From JAMOQA01 sp964420365 (lineage in GTDB: Bacteria; Acidobacteriota; Polarisedimenticolia; J045), in NCBI GenBank assembly GCA_964420365.1, contig CAYQTA010000077.1, positions 62,001 to 126,000 on the forward strand: 64,000 bases of DNA, in the 5' to 3' direction. The translations under genes and the position numbers were made by a program. Position 1 is the first letter of the stretch, and each line of letters opens with the position of its first letter. The notes beneath the pieces were generated by a model. That model did not search any database and was not told the origin of the DNA. It saw nothing but the letters and a program-made list of their open reading frames with translations. Of the stretch, positions 32,529-41,065 are shown one piece after another.

Positions 32529-33734
32529 TCACGCCCCGGCGAGGAGGAGCGCCGTCCGCAGCAGGAGTTCCATCGCCGGCCCCAGCACCTCGTCGTTGAC
32601 GCGGAACCCCGGCGAGTGATGGGGCCGATCGGTGCCGAGTTCCGCGTCGCCCATTCCGAGGAGGCAGAAGGCGCCGGGACGCCGTTCCAGGTAGAGCCCG
32701 AAGTCCTCGGCGGCCATCGTCATCGGGCCGGTCCTCACCCGCTCGATCCCGGGCGTCCCGCCCGCCGCCTCGCGCATCCGTGCAGCGACCGCCGGGTCGT
32801 TGACCACGGGAGGGTTGCCGTGGCCGAAGGAAACGTCCACCTCCACGCCCCGCGCGGCGGCCGCGGCCCGCAGGACCCGGGGGATCCTTTCCCGGAGGCT
32901 CGTCCTCGTGCCGGGATCGGCGGCCCGGGCGGTTCCGGCGAGCTCCGCCCGGGCGGGGAGCACGTTGGGGGCGGTTCCGGCGGCCACCCGGCCGACGGAG
33001 ACCACCGCCGGAACGACCGGGTCCACGTCCCGCGCGACGATCCCCTGGAGGGCCACGATCCCCTCGGCCAGCGCGAGAACGGTGTCCCGGGCCGCGTGGG
33101 GCATGGCGCCGTGGCCCCCCGGCCCCCGGAAGACCGCGGAGAACTCGTCCGACGACGCCATCACCGGCCCGTCCGGGATCACGACGGTCCCCGCCGGCAG
33201 CGGGCTCCAGGCGTGCAGTCCGAGCACGGCATCGACGCCGTACTCCTCGAGGACACCCTCCGCGATCACCCGGGCCGCCCCGCCGCCGGTCTCCTCGGCG
33301 GGCTGGAACAGGAGCAGCAACCGCCCCGGGAAGACCGTTCCGTCCCCGGCGGCATCCACCACGGCCCCGGCGATCCCGAGCAGGATCGCCATGTGGGCGT
33401 CGTGGCCACAGGCGTGCATCCGCCCGGCGTGGCGGGAGCGCGGGTCATGGTCCTCGGGTTCCTCGATCGGCAGGCCGTCCATGTCGGCCCGGAGCAGGAT
33501 CGTTCGCCCTTTCCCCGTGCCGGGCAGTCCGACCACGAGACCGGTCCCGGCGACTCCGGTCACCGGGGAAAGACCGAGGTCCGCGAGGGCGCGCTCGACG
33601 TAGCCCGCGGTGGCCCGCTCCTCGAAGGCGAGCTCGGGGATCTCGTGGAGCGCCCGCCGGTGCCGCCGGGCGCGGGAGACGGCGCGACGCACCGCCGCGA
33701 CCAGGTGTTCCTTCCGGCCGGCCAGGGACGACAT
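32529..33734 (-). CDS. M20-family amidohydrolase
   Basis: A 401-residue zinc or manganese aminoacylase/hippurate hydrolase-type enzyme. The N-terminus HRRALHEIPELAFEE, metal motif HACGHDAHM (107-115), QPAEETGGGA and a GLHAWSPLPAGT stretch match the M20D group that cleaves N-acyl or N-carbamoyl amino acids. The dimerisation domain sits in the middle (FSAVFRGPGGHGAMPH). GGGAGGGATTGG precedes the ATG. It has no signal peptide and is cytoplasmic. It ends 5 bases from the convergent duplicated protein and follows two exported-protein genes on the same strand. Confidence 0.9.
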   Translation of the reverse strand: MSSLAGRKEHLVAAVRRAVSRARRHRRALHEIPELAFEERATAGYVERALADLGLSPVTGVAGTGLVVGLPGTGKGRTILLRADMDGLPIEEPEDHDPRSRHAGRMHACGHDAHMAILLGIAGAVVDAAGDGTVFPGRLLLLFQPAEETGGGAARVIAEGVLEEYGVDAVLGLHAWSPLPAGTVVIPDGPVMASSDEFSAVFRGPGGHGAMPHAARDTVLALAEGIVALQGIVARDVDPVVPAVVSVGRVAAGTAPNVLPARAELAGTARAADPGTRTSLRERIPRVLRAAAAARGVEVDVSFGHGNPPVVNDPAVAARMREAAGGTPGIERVRTGPMTMAAEDFGLYLERRPGAFCLLGMGDAELGTDRPHHSPGFRVNDEVLGPAMELLLRTALLLAGA

Positions 33735-33781
33735 CCAATCCCTCCCTTCCCCGGGAACGGGGCGGGAGCAGGATACCCCCG

Positions 33782-34615
33782 TCAGGGGGCCCGATCGACG
33801 GCGGCGAGACAGGAGAGGGCATGGGCCAGGGCCCGGCACCGGCCCGGGCTCGTTCCCGCGCGGCGGGGCCTCCCCGACCGGGCCTCCTCCCGCCGGGCCA
33901 GGTCCTCGAGAACCGCGAGGACGCCCCGCACGGCGCGTCCGACGGCCGGGTCGGGCGCGGGGTCGAGGCGCAGGCCTTCCCACAGCGCATCGAACCCCTC
34001 TCTCCCCCGCACCTCCACGTCGAGGGAGGCCGCCACGGCCCGCCCGATCCACTTGCGGGCCCATGCGAGAGACCGCGGTGAGGCCCCGGCAAGGGCGGTG
34101 GCCAGCTCCCGGAGCCGGCGGGCCCCGGGCTCCCGGTCGTCGGCCGTCATCCCCTCGAGCAGGCATGCCCCTGGGCCGGTGACGCCCACCGGGGCCGCCT
34201 CCTCCCCGGCGCTTCCGCTGTCCTCGTCACCCGGCCCGGGGGCCGGCGGCACGGCCGCCAGTTCCCCGGCGAGGGCTCCCCGGGCGCCGAGGGAGGAGAA
34301 GTGGATGCGAAGCCGCCGTCCCGCCGCCCCGGGTGGAACGGGCACCCGGAGCTCGAGGGGGGACGCCCCGGCGATCCGGCCGACGACCCGCCCCCCCGGC
34401 TCTTCCAGGCGCAGCGATCCGATGCCCCGCCCGCTCCACGTCGCCCGGAAGGCCCAGGTGCCGGGCCGGTCGAGAACGACCGTCACCCGGAAGGCGGCCG
34501 GCACGCCGTCCCGGGCAACCAGGCGCCACCGGGCCGCGTGCGCGGGAACGGGCCCGGCGAGGAAGAACAGGAGGACGATGATCGCACCGACCGCCGGCAG
34601 GACCCTCCCGGTCAC
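33782..34615 (-). CDS. Exported hypothetical protein with beta-sandwich and helical halves
   Basis: A 277-residue protein with a signal peptide (VLPAVGAIIVLLFFLAGPVP). The first half is a beta-rich domain (FRVTVVLDRPGTWAFRATWS, LELRVPVPPGAAGRRLRIHF), and the second half is helical and Ala/Arg-rich (RRLRELATALAGASPRSLAW). A Gly/Asp/Glu-rich linker joins them. I do not recognise the family. The GTG start overlaps the stop of the upstream gene (GTGA), so the two are translationally coupled. Confidence 0.65.
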   Translation of the reverse strand: MTGRVLPAVGAIIVLLFFLAGPVPAHAARWRLVARDGVPAAFRVTVVLDRPGTWAFRATWSGRGIGSLRLEEPGGRVVGRIAGASPLELRVPVPPGAAGRRLRIHFSSLGARGALAGELAAVPPAPGPGDEDSGSAGEEAAPVGVTGPGACLLEGMTADDREPGARRLRELATALAGASPRSLAWARKWIGRAVAASLDVEVRGREGFDALWEGLRLDPAPDPAVGRAVRGVLAVLEDLARREEARSGRPRRAGTSPGRCRALAHALSCLAAVDRAP

Positions 34616-35280
34616 CGCCGCAGGAGGACCTCCACCCGCTTCGTCGTGACGCGCGGCGGGTCGAGGACCTTCCCCGCGATCATCCGCCACGTGTCGCGGA
34701 AGACGACCGCCCGGCCCTTGGCCGCACGGGTCGCGCCGTAGTCGATCTCCCGCTGGAACGACTCCTTCCGGCCGGCGGGGGTCTCCCGGTCGAGCCGGGT
34801 GTCCCGGCCCCAGGGCCCTTCCCAGACCTTCACCGGCCGCCGGGGGTCCGGCACGGTCCAGATCTCCGCCCACCGGTCGACGAGGCCCGGCCGGAGCCCA
34901 CGGTCCCAGGAGAGCACGATCTCCTGCTGACCGTCCCCGTCCAGGTCGAGGATTTCCATCTCCCCGTCGTGGGCCGGTTGGCCGGTCTCCGCCGTCACGT
35001 GCCGCGACCAAAGCAGCTCTCCCTTCTCCCCGGCCGCCGCGTCCCACGTTCCGAGGAGGACCTCCGTCGCGCGGGAGGGATCCTTCTCACCGGTCAGCGC
35101 GACGACCAGGATCACCCCCTCCCGGCGCCCGTCACCGTCAAGATCGGTCACGGTACGGGTGACGGTCAACTCGGCGACCCGGGGCACCTCCCGCGGATCC
35201 CGTGGCAACCCGGCGAGAACGGGCCCGACCGCACAGGCCAGGACGATCGCGACGGAAAGCAGGACGGCAGAAGGTCGCAT
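34612..35280 (-). CDS. Exported FG-GAP/VCBS-like protein
   Basis: A 222-residue exported protein with signal peptide VLLSVAIVLACAVGPVLAG. Two Asp-rich loops (TVTDLDGDGRREGVILVV and LDLDGDGQQEIVLSWD) are typical of calcium-binding FG-GAP or VCBS repeats. There is no catalytic motif. AGGAGCGAACCC precedes the ATG. It is the first gene of a minus-strand run with the coupled protein and the amidohydrolase, and is divergent from the beta-propeller gene. Confidence 0.7.
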   Translation of the reverse strand: MRPSAVLLSVAIVLACAVGPVLAGLPRDPREVPRVAELTVTRTVTDLDGDGRREGVILVVALTGEKDPSRATEVLLGTWDAAAGEKGELLWSRHVTAETGQPAHDGEMEILDLDGDGQQEIVLSWDRGLRPGLVDRWAEIWTVPDPRRPVKVWEGPWGRDTRLDRETPAGRKESFQREIDYGATRAAKGRAVVFRDTWRMIAGKVLDPPRVTTKRVEVLLRR

Positions 35281-35395
35281 GGGTTCGCTCCTACCCGGGA
35301 TCGTTCGCCCGGCCGTCCCGATGATACCTCCCGCGGCGCCATCCGCCCGCGGTTCCCCGACCGCGTCCAAGAAAACCGGCCCGGCGGGAAGGTTC

Positions 35396-35410
35396 GGCGT
35401 ATAAGACGCC
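35396..35410 (+). promoter_or_regulatory. TATAAG element and small hairpin upstream of the beta-propeller gene
   Basis: An AT-rich spot in GC-rich DNA, GGCGTATAAGACGCC, holds a -10-like TATAAG inside a 5-bp inverted repeat. No good -35 is seen. The rest of the 260-base divergent region holds GC-rich hairpins but no recognised riboswitch. Confidence 0.35.
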
Positions 35411-35540
35411 AGTAGATACCGGAAACCCGTGGAAGGTGCCCGAGCCCCCACAAGCCCCAGGCACCTCGCAGTCGAAGGGTGAAACGAGGAGGCACGCCGC
35501 CCGTGCCCGGATCCGGCGTGTCTCCGGGAGAGAGGTAGCC

Positions 35541-37592
35541 ATGCGTCCAGGAACCCGTCTCGTTGCCTGCGTCTGTACCAGCCTGCTCCTCCTCGCGGCC
35601 CTCGCACCGGCCGTTCGGGCGGACGTCCTGCCCTTCGGCCTGCGGGTCGACCGGGTGAAGGATCACGCCGCCGAACTCGGGGACCTCGCCCAGTCGCCCA
35701 CCGGCGACCTGTGGCTCCTCGAGCGCGGCGGCACGATCCGCGTCTTCCGGGACGGGAAGGAGCTGGCATCGCTCTCCCTGGGCGTCGACACCGCCTGCGA
35801 CGGCGGCCTGCTCGACGTCGCGTTCCCGGCCGACCACGGTTCGACCGGCCGGGCGTTCGTCTACCTGGTCGCCTCCGGCGGCGAGGTGCGCGTCGACACC
35901 GTCGTCCTGTCCGGGGACACGCTCGCGCGCGAGGGAACGCTGCTGACGATCGGCACGACCAGCACCGGCTGCCGCGTCGGCGGCGGCCTCGCCGTCGGCA
36001 AGGACGGCAAGCTCTACGTGGCCACCGGGGACCTCGAGAACGGCTCCGCCGCCCAGGACGACGGCAGCCTGTTCGGGAAGGTCCTCCGGGTCAACCCGGA
36101 CGGCACGATCCCGGGCGACAACCCGGATCCCTCCTCCTACGTCTTCTCCAAGGGCTTCCGCGACGGCCGGGACCTCGCCTTCAATCCGAACACGACCCGC
36201 GAGGGAGGAACCCTCTACCAGGTCGATGTCGGTGACGCCGCGGACAACAGCGCCGACGAGGTCAACGCGGTCGTTCGCGGCGGGAACCACGGGTGGAACG
36301 AGGCCTCCGGCAACTCCGGCGGCAGCTACGACGACCCGCTGGTCAGCTACGAGTCCCCCCGCGTGACGCCGGTCGGGATCGCCGCCCTGACGACGGGCGC
36401 CCTCGGTGCCGACCGCACCGGCCACCTGGTCTACGCCTGCACCGCCGACGGCAAGATGAGGGAGGCCTGGCTGACCGGCGACGAGCTGGCCCAGTTCGAC
36501 CATGACGGCATCTTCTTCGACCCGGAGGCGGACGGGGACGGCACGCCGGACACGGGCTGCCCCCGGGCCCCCAACGCCGTGGCCGAGGAGAACGCGGGCC
36601 GACTGCTCTTCGCGAACACCGGCGACAACCCCGGCGTCTGGATGGTCTGGAAGGACTTCCCCGGGCCCGCCGAGGTCTCGGCCCCCGGTTCCCTCGTCCC
36701 CCTGACCGTCGAGAAGAACGGCGGCAACCTGGTCCTCGGCTGGGAACGGCTCCCCGACCGTGACGTCGGCCGCCCCTCGCGGAACGCCGGGCAGCGCACC
36801 GAGGTGTACGAGGTCTGGGAGGGAACCCTCCCGATCACGGACGGCAACTACGATCACACGGGCATCCTCGCGACCGACGGCACGGCCGACGGCTTCCGGC
36901 TGAAGGCGGAGGTCACCCCCGGGGACGGAAACCGCTACTACCTCGTGACCGCCCAGGGGGACAACATGGAGGGCTCGACGGGCCGGAGGAGCGACGGCGA
37001 CGCGAGGCCGACCGGCCAGGATTGGTGCGACACCATCGGCTGGGGCATCCAGGTCGGGAACTGCGCGCCGGACTTCCAGAACCCGGTCGACGGCAGCCCG
37101 TTGAAGCTCGTCGACTACAACCCGAACTCGCCGACCTACATGCAGTCCATCTCCATCGCCGACTTCCGCGGATGGGTCGTCCGCATGGACATCTCCGCCG
37201 ACGACTGCTTCTGGTGCAACGTCCAGGCGGATTACAACCACGAGATCGACCAGAAGTACCGCGCCCGCAACTTCACGAACCTGACGATCTTCACGAAGAC
37301 CTACCACGGGCTCGTTCCCTACGCTTCTCCCGAGGAGTGCGCCGCCGCGATCTCCGACTGGGCGACGCGCCACAACGAGATCAACCCGGTCCTGTGCGAC
37401 GTCGACATGGACGGCGACGGGAAGGGGGACGTCTCGATGCAGTACTGGCACCAGGACGACTGCGGCGGCACCCCCCAGAACTTCTTCATCAGCCAGGGCA
37501 ACGTGATCTACGACTTCAAGTGTGGTGGAATTACCGGTGCCACCGTCGAAGGCCTGATCCAGGGCGAGGTGGACGAGGAGACCTGCGAGTGA
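35541..37592 (+). CDS. Exported sugar-dehydrogenase-like beta-propeller fused to a redoxin domain
   Basis: A 683-residue exported protein (signal peptide VCTSLLLLAALAPAVRA). Residues about 30-390 form a glucose/sorbosone-dehydrogenase-like beta-propeller (GLAVGKDGKLYVATGD, GSLFGKVLRVNPDGTIPGDN, DEVNAVVRGGNHGWNEAS). The family's catalytic His region (HxxGG) reads RVGGG, so the PQQ-dependent activity is doubtful. Residues about 390-500 look like an Ig-like linker. The last about 180 residues resemble a redoxin fold with CFWCN in the position of the CxxC active site (DISADDCFWCNVQADYNHEI). The stop overlaps the TonB receptor GTG by 4 bases, so the two are coupled. Confidence 0.75.
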   Translation: MRPGTRLVACVCTSLLLLAALAPAVRADVLPFGLRVDRVKDHAAELGDLAQSPTGDLWLLERGGTIRVFRDGKELASLSLGVDTACDGGLLDVAFPADHGSTGRAFVYLVASGGEVRVDTVVLSGDTLAREGTLLTIGTTSTGCRVGGGLAVGKDGKLYVATGDLENGSAAQDDGSLFGKVLRVNPDGTIPGDNPDPSSYVFSKGFRDGRDLAFNPNTTREGGTLYQVDVGDAADNSADEVNAVVRGGNHGWNEASGNSGGSYDDPLVSYESPRVTPVGIAALTTGALGADRTGHLVYACTADGKMREAWLTGDELAQFDHDGIFFDPEADGDGTPDTGCPRAPNAVAEENAGRLLFANTGDNPGVWMVWKDFPGPAEVSAPGSLVPLTVEKNGGNLVLGWERLPDRDVGRPSRNAGQRTEVYEVWEGTLPITDGNYDHTGILATDGTADGFRLKAEVTPGDGNRYYLVTAQGDNMEGSTGRRSDGDARPTGQDWCDTIGWGIQVGNCAPDFQNPVDGSPLKLVDYNPNSPTYMQSISIADFRGWVVRMDISADDCFWCNVQADYNHEIDQKYRARNFTNLTIFTKTYHGLVPYASPEECAAAISDWATRHNEINPVLCDVDMDGDGKGDVSMQYWHQDDCGGTPQNFFISQGNVIYDFKCGGITGATVEGLIQGEVDEETCE

Positions 37593-39697
37593 TCGAAGGA
37601 CACCGCCACGCTGGTACGGGGCGCGGGGGCCGGTCCGCGGCCGCCCTCGCGCTCGCCCTGCTGCTCTCGGCCGGCGCCGCCCTCGCCGCGGGGGAGGAGG
37701 CCCCCCTTCCCGGGGAGGCCGGGCCTCCCCCCGCGGAGGAGGCCCGGCCGGCAGCCCCCGCGGACACCGGCACGATCGCCGTCGAGGGATCGAGCCAGGA
37801 CGTCACCGGTGCCATCCAGGGGCAGGAGGGCGTGCACATCCAGACGATGTGCACCCACTGCAACTCCGCGAACATCCAGGTCGGGGGGCTCTCCCAGGAC
37901 CTGGTCCCGGTCCTCTGGGACGGCACGCCGCTCCTCGGCGGGCTCGCCGTCAGCTACGTGCTCCAGATGCTTCCCGGGGACACCGTGACCGAGGCCCACG
38001 TGACCAGGGGCCCCGGCGAGGCCCGGGAGCCGGGGCCGGCCGCCGGCGGCGTCATCGAGCTGACCCGGGCCCGGCCGGACGAGCTGCCGACCTGGGAGTT
38101 TTCCGGGGAGGCCGGGTCCTTCGGCCGTCGCTCCGGCATGGTCCGGGTCTCCGGACGGGTCTTCGACTGGCTCTCCGGGACGGTCACGCTGGGCCGGGAG
38201 TACGCGGACGCGGTCGACTCGGACGGAGACACCTGGGTCGACGTCGGCGAGATGGAGCGGAACCTCGCCGATGCACTGCTCCGGATGACGTTCGGGCAGG
38301 ACCACGTGGTGAGCGTCGGCGCGTCCTTCGTCGCGGACGACACGACCCGGGGACGCGGCGGCTTCGACGTGGTGGGCTATCTCTTCGGACCGGAGCGGGG
38401 CGCGCCCCAGTGGACGCGGGAGGACACGTTCGTCGACCGCCGGGCGTTCCGCGCCGGCTGGGAGTGGATGCTCCCCTCCGGCGGCACGTTCACCCTGAGG
38501 GGCCTGGACGCGACTCGCCACCAGTCGGTCCACTCCCAGTACTCGCGGCTGGACCTCTTCGGCCCGGCATTCCAGCGGCTCGTCGAGCGGTACCGCATCC
38601 GCGAGCGCCAGGACTGGGGCCAGGCCCGCCTGCGCCTGCCCCTCGGCACGTCGCTCCGCCTCGACGCGGGCCTCGAGGCGGTCCACGAGCGGGTCACCGC
38701 CCAGGGAATCGAACCGGGCACGGGCACGGTTCTCGACCAGGCGACCGATTACTACAAGACCTGGTCCGGCTGGGCCGAGATCGGCTGGACGCCCTCCCCC
38801 AGGTGGGACCTCCAGCTCGGTGTCCGGCGGGACGACGACGAGCTGTTCGGCGCGGAGACCCTCCCCCGGGCGACGATCCGCTGGTTCCCGGCTCACGGCT
38901 GGACCGTCCGGGTGTTCGGCGGCAAGACCTTCCGGCCGCCCAAGCCGATCTTCTCCGCCGTGTGCTGCGGCCAGCGCTACCAGCGGAACGTCAACGTTCG
39001 GGCCGAGGTCGGCACCACCTGGGGGATCGAGACGACGTGGCAGCCCTCCCCCACGTGGAAGGCCGCGGTCTACGCATCCCGGACCGATTTCGATGATCAC
39101 ATCGTCAAGCTCGTCGGCTGGAGCCAGCTCTACATCCAGACCTACGCCCTGGCCAACGTGCGGGACGCCCGGGCGGAGACCCTCGAGTTCACGCTGCGCT
39201 GGAAGCCGGTCGAAACCCTGACGATCGACGGGAGCCTCGGCTGGCTCTCGTTCTTCGACCGCGGGAGCGAGCCGGTTCGCGTCCTGATCTACCCGCCGTC
39301 GATGGGCAGCCTGGCAACGGTCGAGGTCCCGATGGACCGCATCCCGTACCGCCCGGTCCGCACCGGTTCCCTCGGCCTCTCCTGGACGGCGGCTCCCGGC
39401 GTCTCCTTCTCCGCCCAGGCAAGCTACACCGGTGGAATGCAGATCCAGCAGTTCGAGCGCAACGCCACGTCCTTCGGCAACATCCTGCTGCCGCGGATGC
39501 GCTGGACCCCCGGCTTCTGGCTGGTCAACGTCTCCGGGGACTTCCGCCTGCTCCCGAACGTCGACCTGGCCGCCGGGATCGACAACGTGACGGATCGTAT
39601 CCAGAACGACCTGGGCGACCCGACCACCGACTACAACTGGGGTCCCCTGACCGGGAGGACGTTCTTCCTCGCGCTGCGGTTCCACGGAACCCGGTAA
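37589..39697 (+). CDS. TonB-dependent receptor with a CTHCN plug motif
   Basis: A 702-residue receptor starting at GTG, coupled to the upstream propeller/redoxin gene. It has a signal peptide (ALALALLLSAGAALAAG), a Pro/Glu/Ala-rich linker and a plug with TMCTHCNSANIQVGGLSQDL, VLWDGTPLLGG, and TRGPGEAREPGPAAGGVIEL, followed by a barrel with Arg/Trp-rich strands. The CxxCN motif in the plug is shared by a subset of TonB receptors. It lacks the carboxypeptidase-regulatory domain of the 25.5-kb receptor. The end reads FFLALRFHGTR, with Phe four residues before the terminus. The ligand is unknown. Confidence 0.85.
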   Translation: MIEGHRHAGTGRGGRSAAALALALLLSAGAALAAGEEAPLPGEAGPPPAEEARPAAPADTGTIAVEGSSQDVTGAIQGQEGVHIQTMCTHCNSANIQVGGLSQDLVPVLWDGTPLLGGLAVSYVLQMLPGDTVTEAHVTRGPGEAREPGPAAGGVIELTRARPDELPTWEFSGEAGSFGRRSGMVRVSGRVFDWLSGTVTLGREYADAVDSDGDTWVDVGEMERNLADALLRMTFGQDHVVSVGASFVADDTTRGRGGFDVVGYLFGPERGAPQWTREDTFVDRRAFRAGWEWMLPSGGTFTLRGLDATRHQSVHSQYSRLDLFGPAFQRLVERYRIRERQDWGQARLRLPLGTSLRLDAGLEAVHERVTAQGIEPGTGTVLDQATDYYKTWSGWAEIGWTPSPRWDLQLGVRRDDDELFGAETLPRATIRWFPAHGWTVRVFGGKTFRPPKPIFSAVCCGQRYQRNVNVRAEVGTTWGIETTWQPSPTWKAAVYASRTDFDDHIVKLVGWSQLYIQTYALANVRDARAETLEFTLRWKPVETLTIDGSLGWLSFFDRGSEPVRVLIYPPSMGSLATVEVPMDRIPYRPVRTGSLGLSWTAAPGVSFSAQASYTGGMQIQQFERNATSFGNILLPRMRWTPGFWLVNVSGDFRLLPNVDLAAGIDNVTDRIQNDLGDPTTDYNWGPLTGRTFFLALRFHGTR

Positions 39698-39726
39698 CGC
39701 CCCCCATACCCCCTTCGTCGTACCAG

Positions 39727-39758
39727 AAAGGGCCCCGCGGACGCGGGGCCCTTTCCCT
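39727..39758 (+). terminator. Terminator after the second TonB receptor
   Basis: A long stem (AAAGGGCCCCGCG with CGCGGGGCCCTTT) ending in CCCTTC. It lies 29 bases after the receptor stop and may work in both directions, because the next gene ends 141 bases further on the other strand. Confidence 0.75.
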
Positions 39759-39899
39759 TCGTCTTCCCGCAGGCCTGCGCCTCGGCCCCGGGGAGGGCCG
39801 CCTCCCGGCGGCCCCTGCAGGAACCCCGCGACGCGCGTTCCGAGGAGTCCCGTAGAGGCGGCCGGAAGGCCGCCCGCCGGTGCCGGACGCTCGCCGGAC

Positions 39900-40994
39900 C
39901 TACCGGTCGTTCTCCGGCGGGGCGAGGACCTGTACCGACAGCGGAACCTCGATCTCCGCGGCATCCGGCAGGTTCGTGTGGACGACGACCCGGCCCCGGT
40001 AGGTGCCGGCCGGCAGGTCCTGTCCGCTGACCGTCACCTCGAGCACCTGGGCACCCCCCGGCCGTTCCGAGACGACCCTCACGCTCGTCCCGGGGAACTG
40101 CCCGACCAGCTCGGCCGACGTGACGCGGAACGGCTTCCGCGCCCCGTGGGTGAGGGTGACCCGGGCGGTGGTCCGTTCCCGCCCCGGCTGGTGCCGCACG
40201 TAGAGGGCGCGCGGCGTCGCCGCGACCAGCGGTCGCACCCGGATCCGCACCGGGATCGAGACCTCGGGACGCTCCGGGTGGTTCGTCTCCACCTTCACCG
40301 TCGCGGACTCGGAGTAGGGCCGGGACGTGTCGTCCAGCTCGAGGATCAGCCGCCAGTCCCCGGGCCGCGCTCCGTACTTCTTCCCCTCGGGATCCGCGTT
40401 CTTCTCCGTCACCTTCTCCACCCGGGTCTTCAGCCGGGGCCTGCTGGAGAAGGCCTCCTTCACCTCGAGGGGTTTTCCGTCGGGACGATGCAGCACCAGG
40501 ACCAGCCTGCCCGGCTGGCCCTGCAGGACACTCAGCGACGGGCGCCGCGTGGGCCAGACCTCGACCGGGGCCTGCACCGTGAACGTCATGCGGAGCGTCA
40601 CCTGGGGACTTGACGGGTCGTTGGTCGTGACCCGGACCGTCTTCGTGCGCTTTCCCTGGTACCCCTTCGTGCGAACCTTGGCGACGACCTTTCCCTTCCC
40701 ACCGGGAGGGATGACCGAGTCGAACTCGGCCACGGTGCAGCCTCAACTGGGCTTGGCGCGCAGGATCTTCAGGTCGGCGTCACCGGCGTTCTCGATGACG
40801 AAGGTGGCGACGGCGTCCTTCCCCTCGGCAACGATGCCGATGTCGAGCGCCGGCTGCCGGACGACGAGCTTCGGCCGCAGCACGGTCTCTCCCGGGAGCT
40901 TCCCTTCCGTCGCGGGCGCGGGGGGCGTGCTGCCGGCCAGGCCCGGCCCCCCCGCCAGGAGCAGGAGGAGCACGACCGGTGCGAAACGCTTCAT
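39900..40994 (-). CDS. DUF1573-family exported protein with an in-frame UGA at the first motif cysteine
   Basis: A 365-codon frame interrupted once, by TGA at codon 84 (plus-strand 40743-40745). Up to there the protein has a signal peptide (MKRFAPVVLLLLLAGGPGLA) and the DUF1573 lead-in FVIENAGDADLKILRAKPS. After the TGA the same frame continues GCTVAEFDSVIPPGG and KVRTKGYQGKRTKTVRVTTN, exactly DUF1573, where the motif is SCGCT. The TGA thus takes the place of the first Cys. The remaining 280 residues are two or three Ig-like repeats with normal codon use. Either UGA is read as selenocysteine (U84-G85-C86), or a single TGC-to-TGA change or base-call error has occurred. GAGGAGGTGCCC precedes the ATG. 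Confidence 0.75.
40692..40732 (-). promoter_or_regulatory. Possible bacterial SECIS hairpins downstream of the in-frame UGA
   Basis: Two hairpins follow the UGA. The first begins about 10 bases after it (TGGCCGAG/CTCGGTCA with one G-U pair, loop TTCGA). The second begins about 32 bases after it (CCCTCCC paired with GGGA-A-GGG, one bulged A) and has a GGT apical loop, as expected for SelB recognition, but starts about 39 bases from the UGA, slightly beyond the usual spacing. Drawn by eye only. Confidence 0.3.
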
Positions 40995-41065
40995 GGGCAC
41001 CTCCTCGTGGGACGTGGTTCGATCGGAAGATCTTACCCCCACCGGTCGATCCGCGCCGGGAGGGA

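Noticed and set aside
35411..35540. Possible cobalamin riboswitch before the beta-propeller/TonB pair
   Set aside because: There is a GGTGCC/GGCACC stem and a GGTGAAAC stretch, but no GCCACTG B12 box and no matching helix order.
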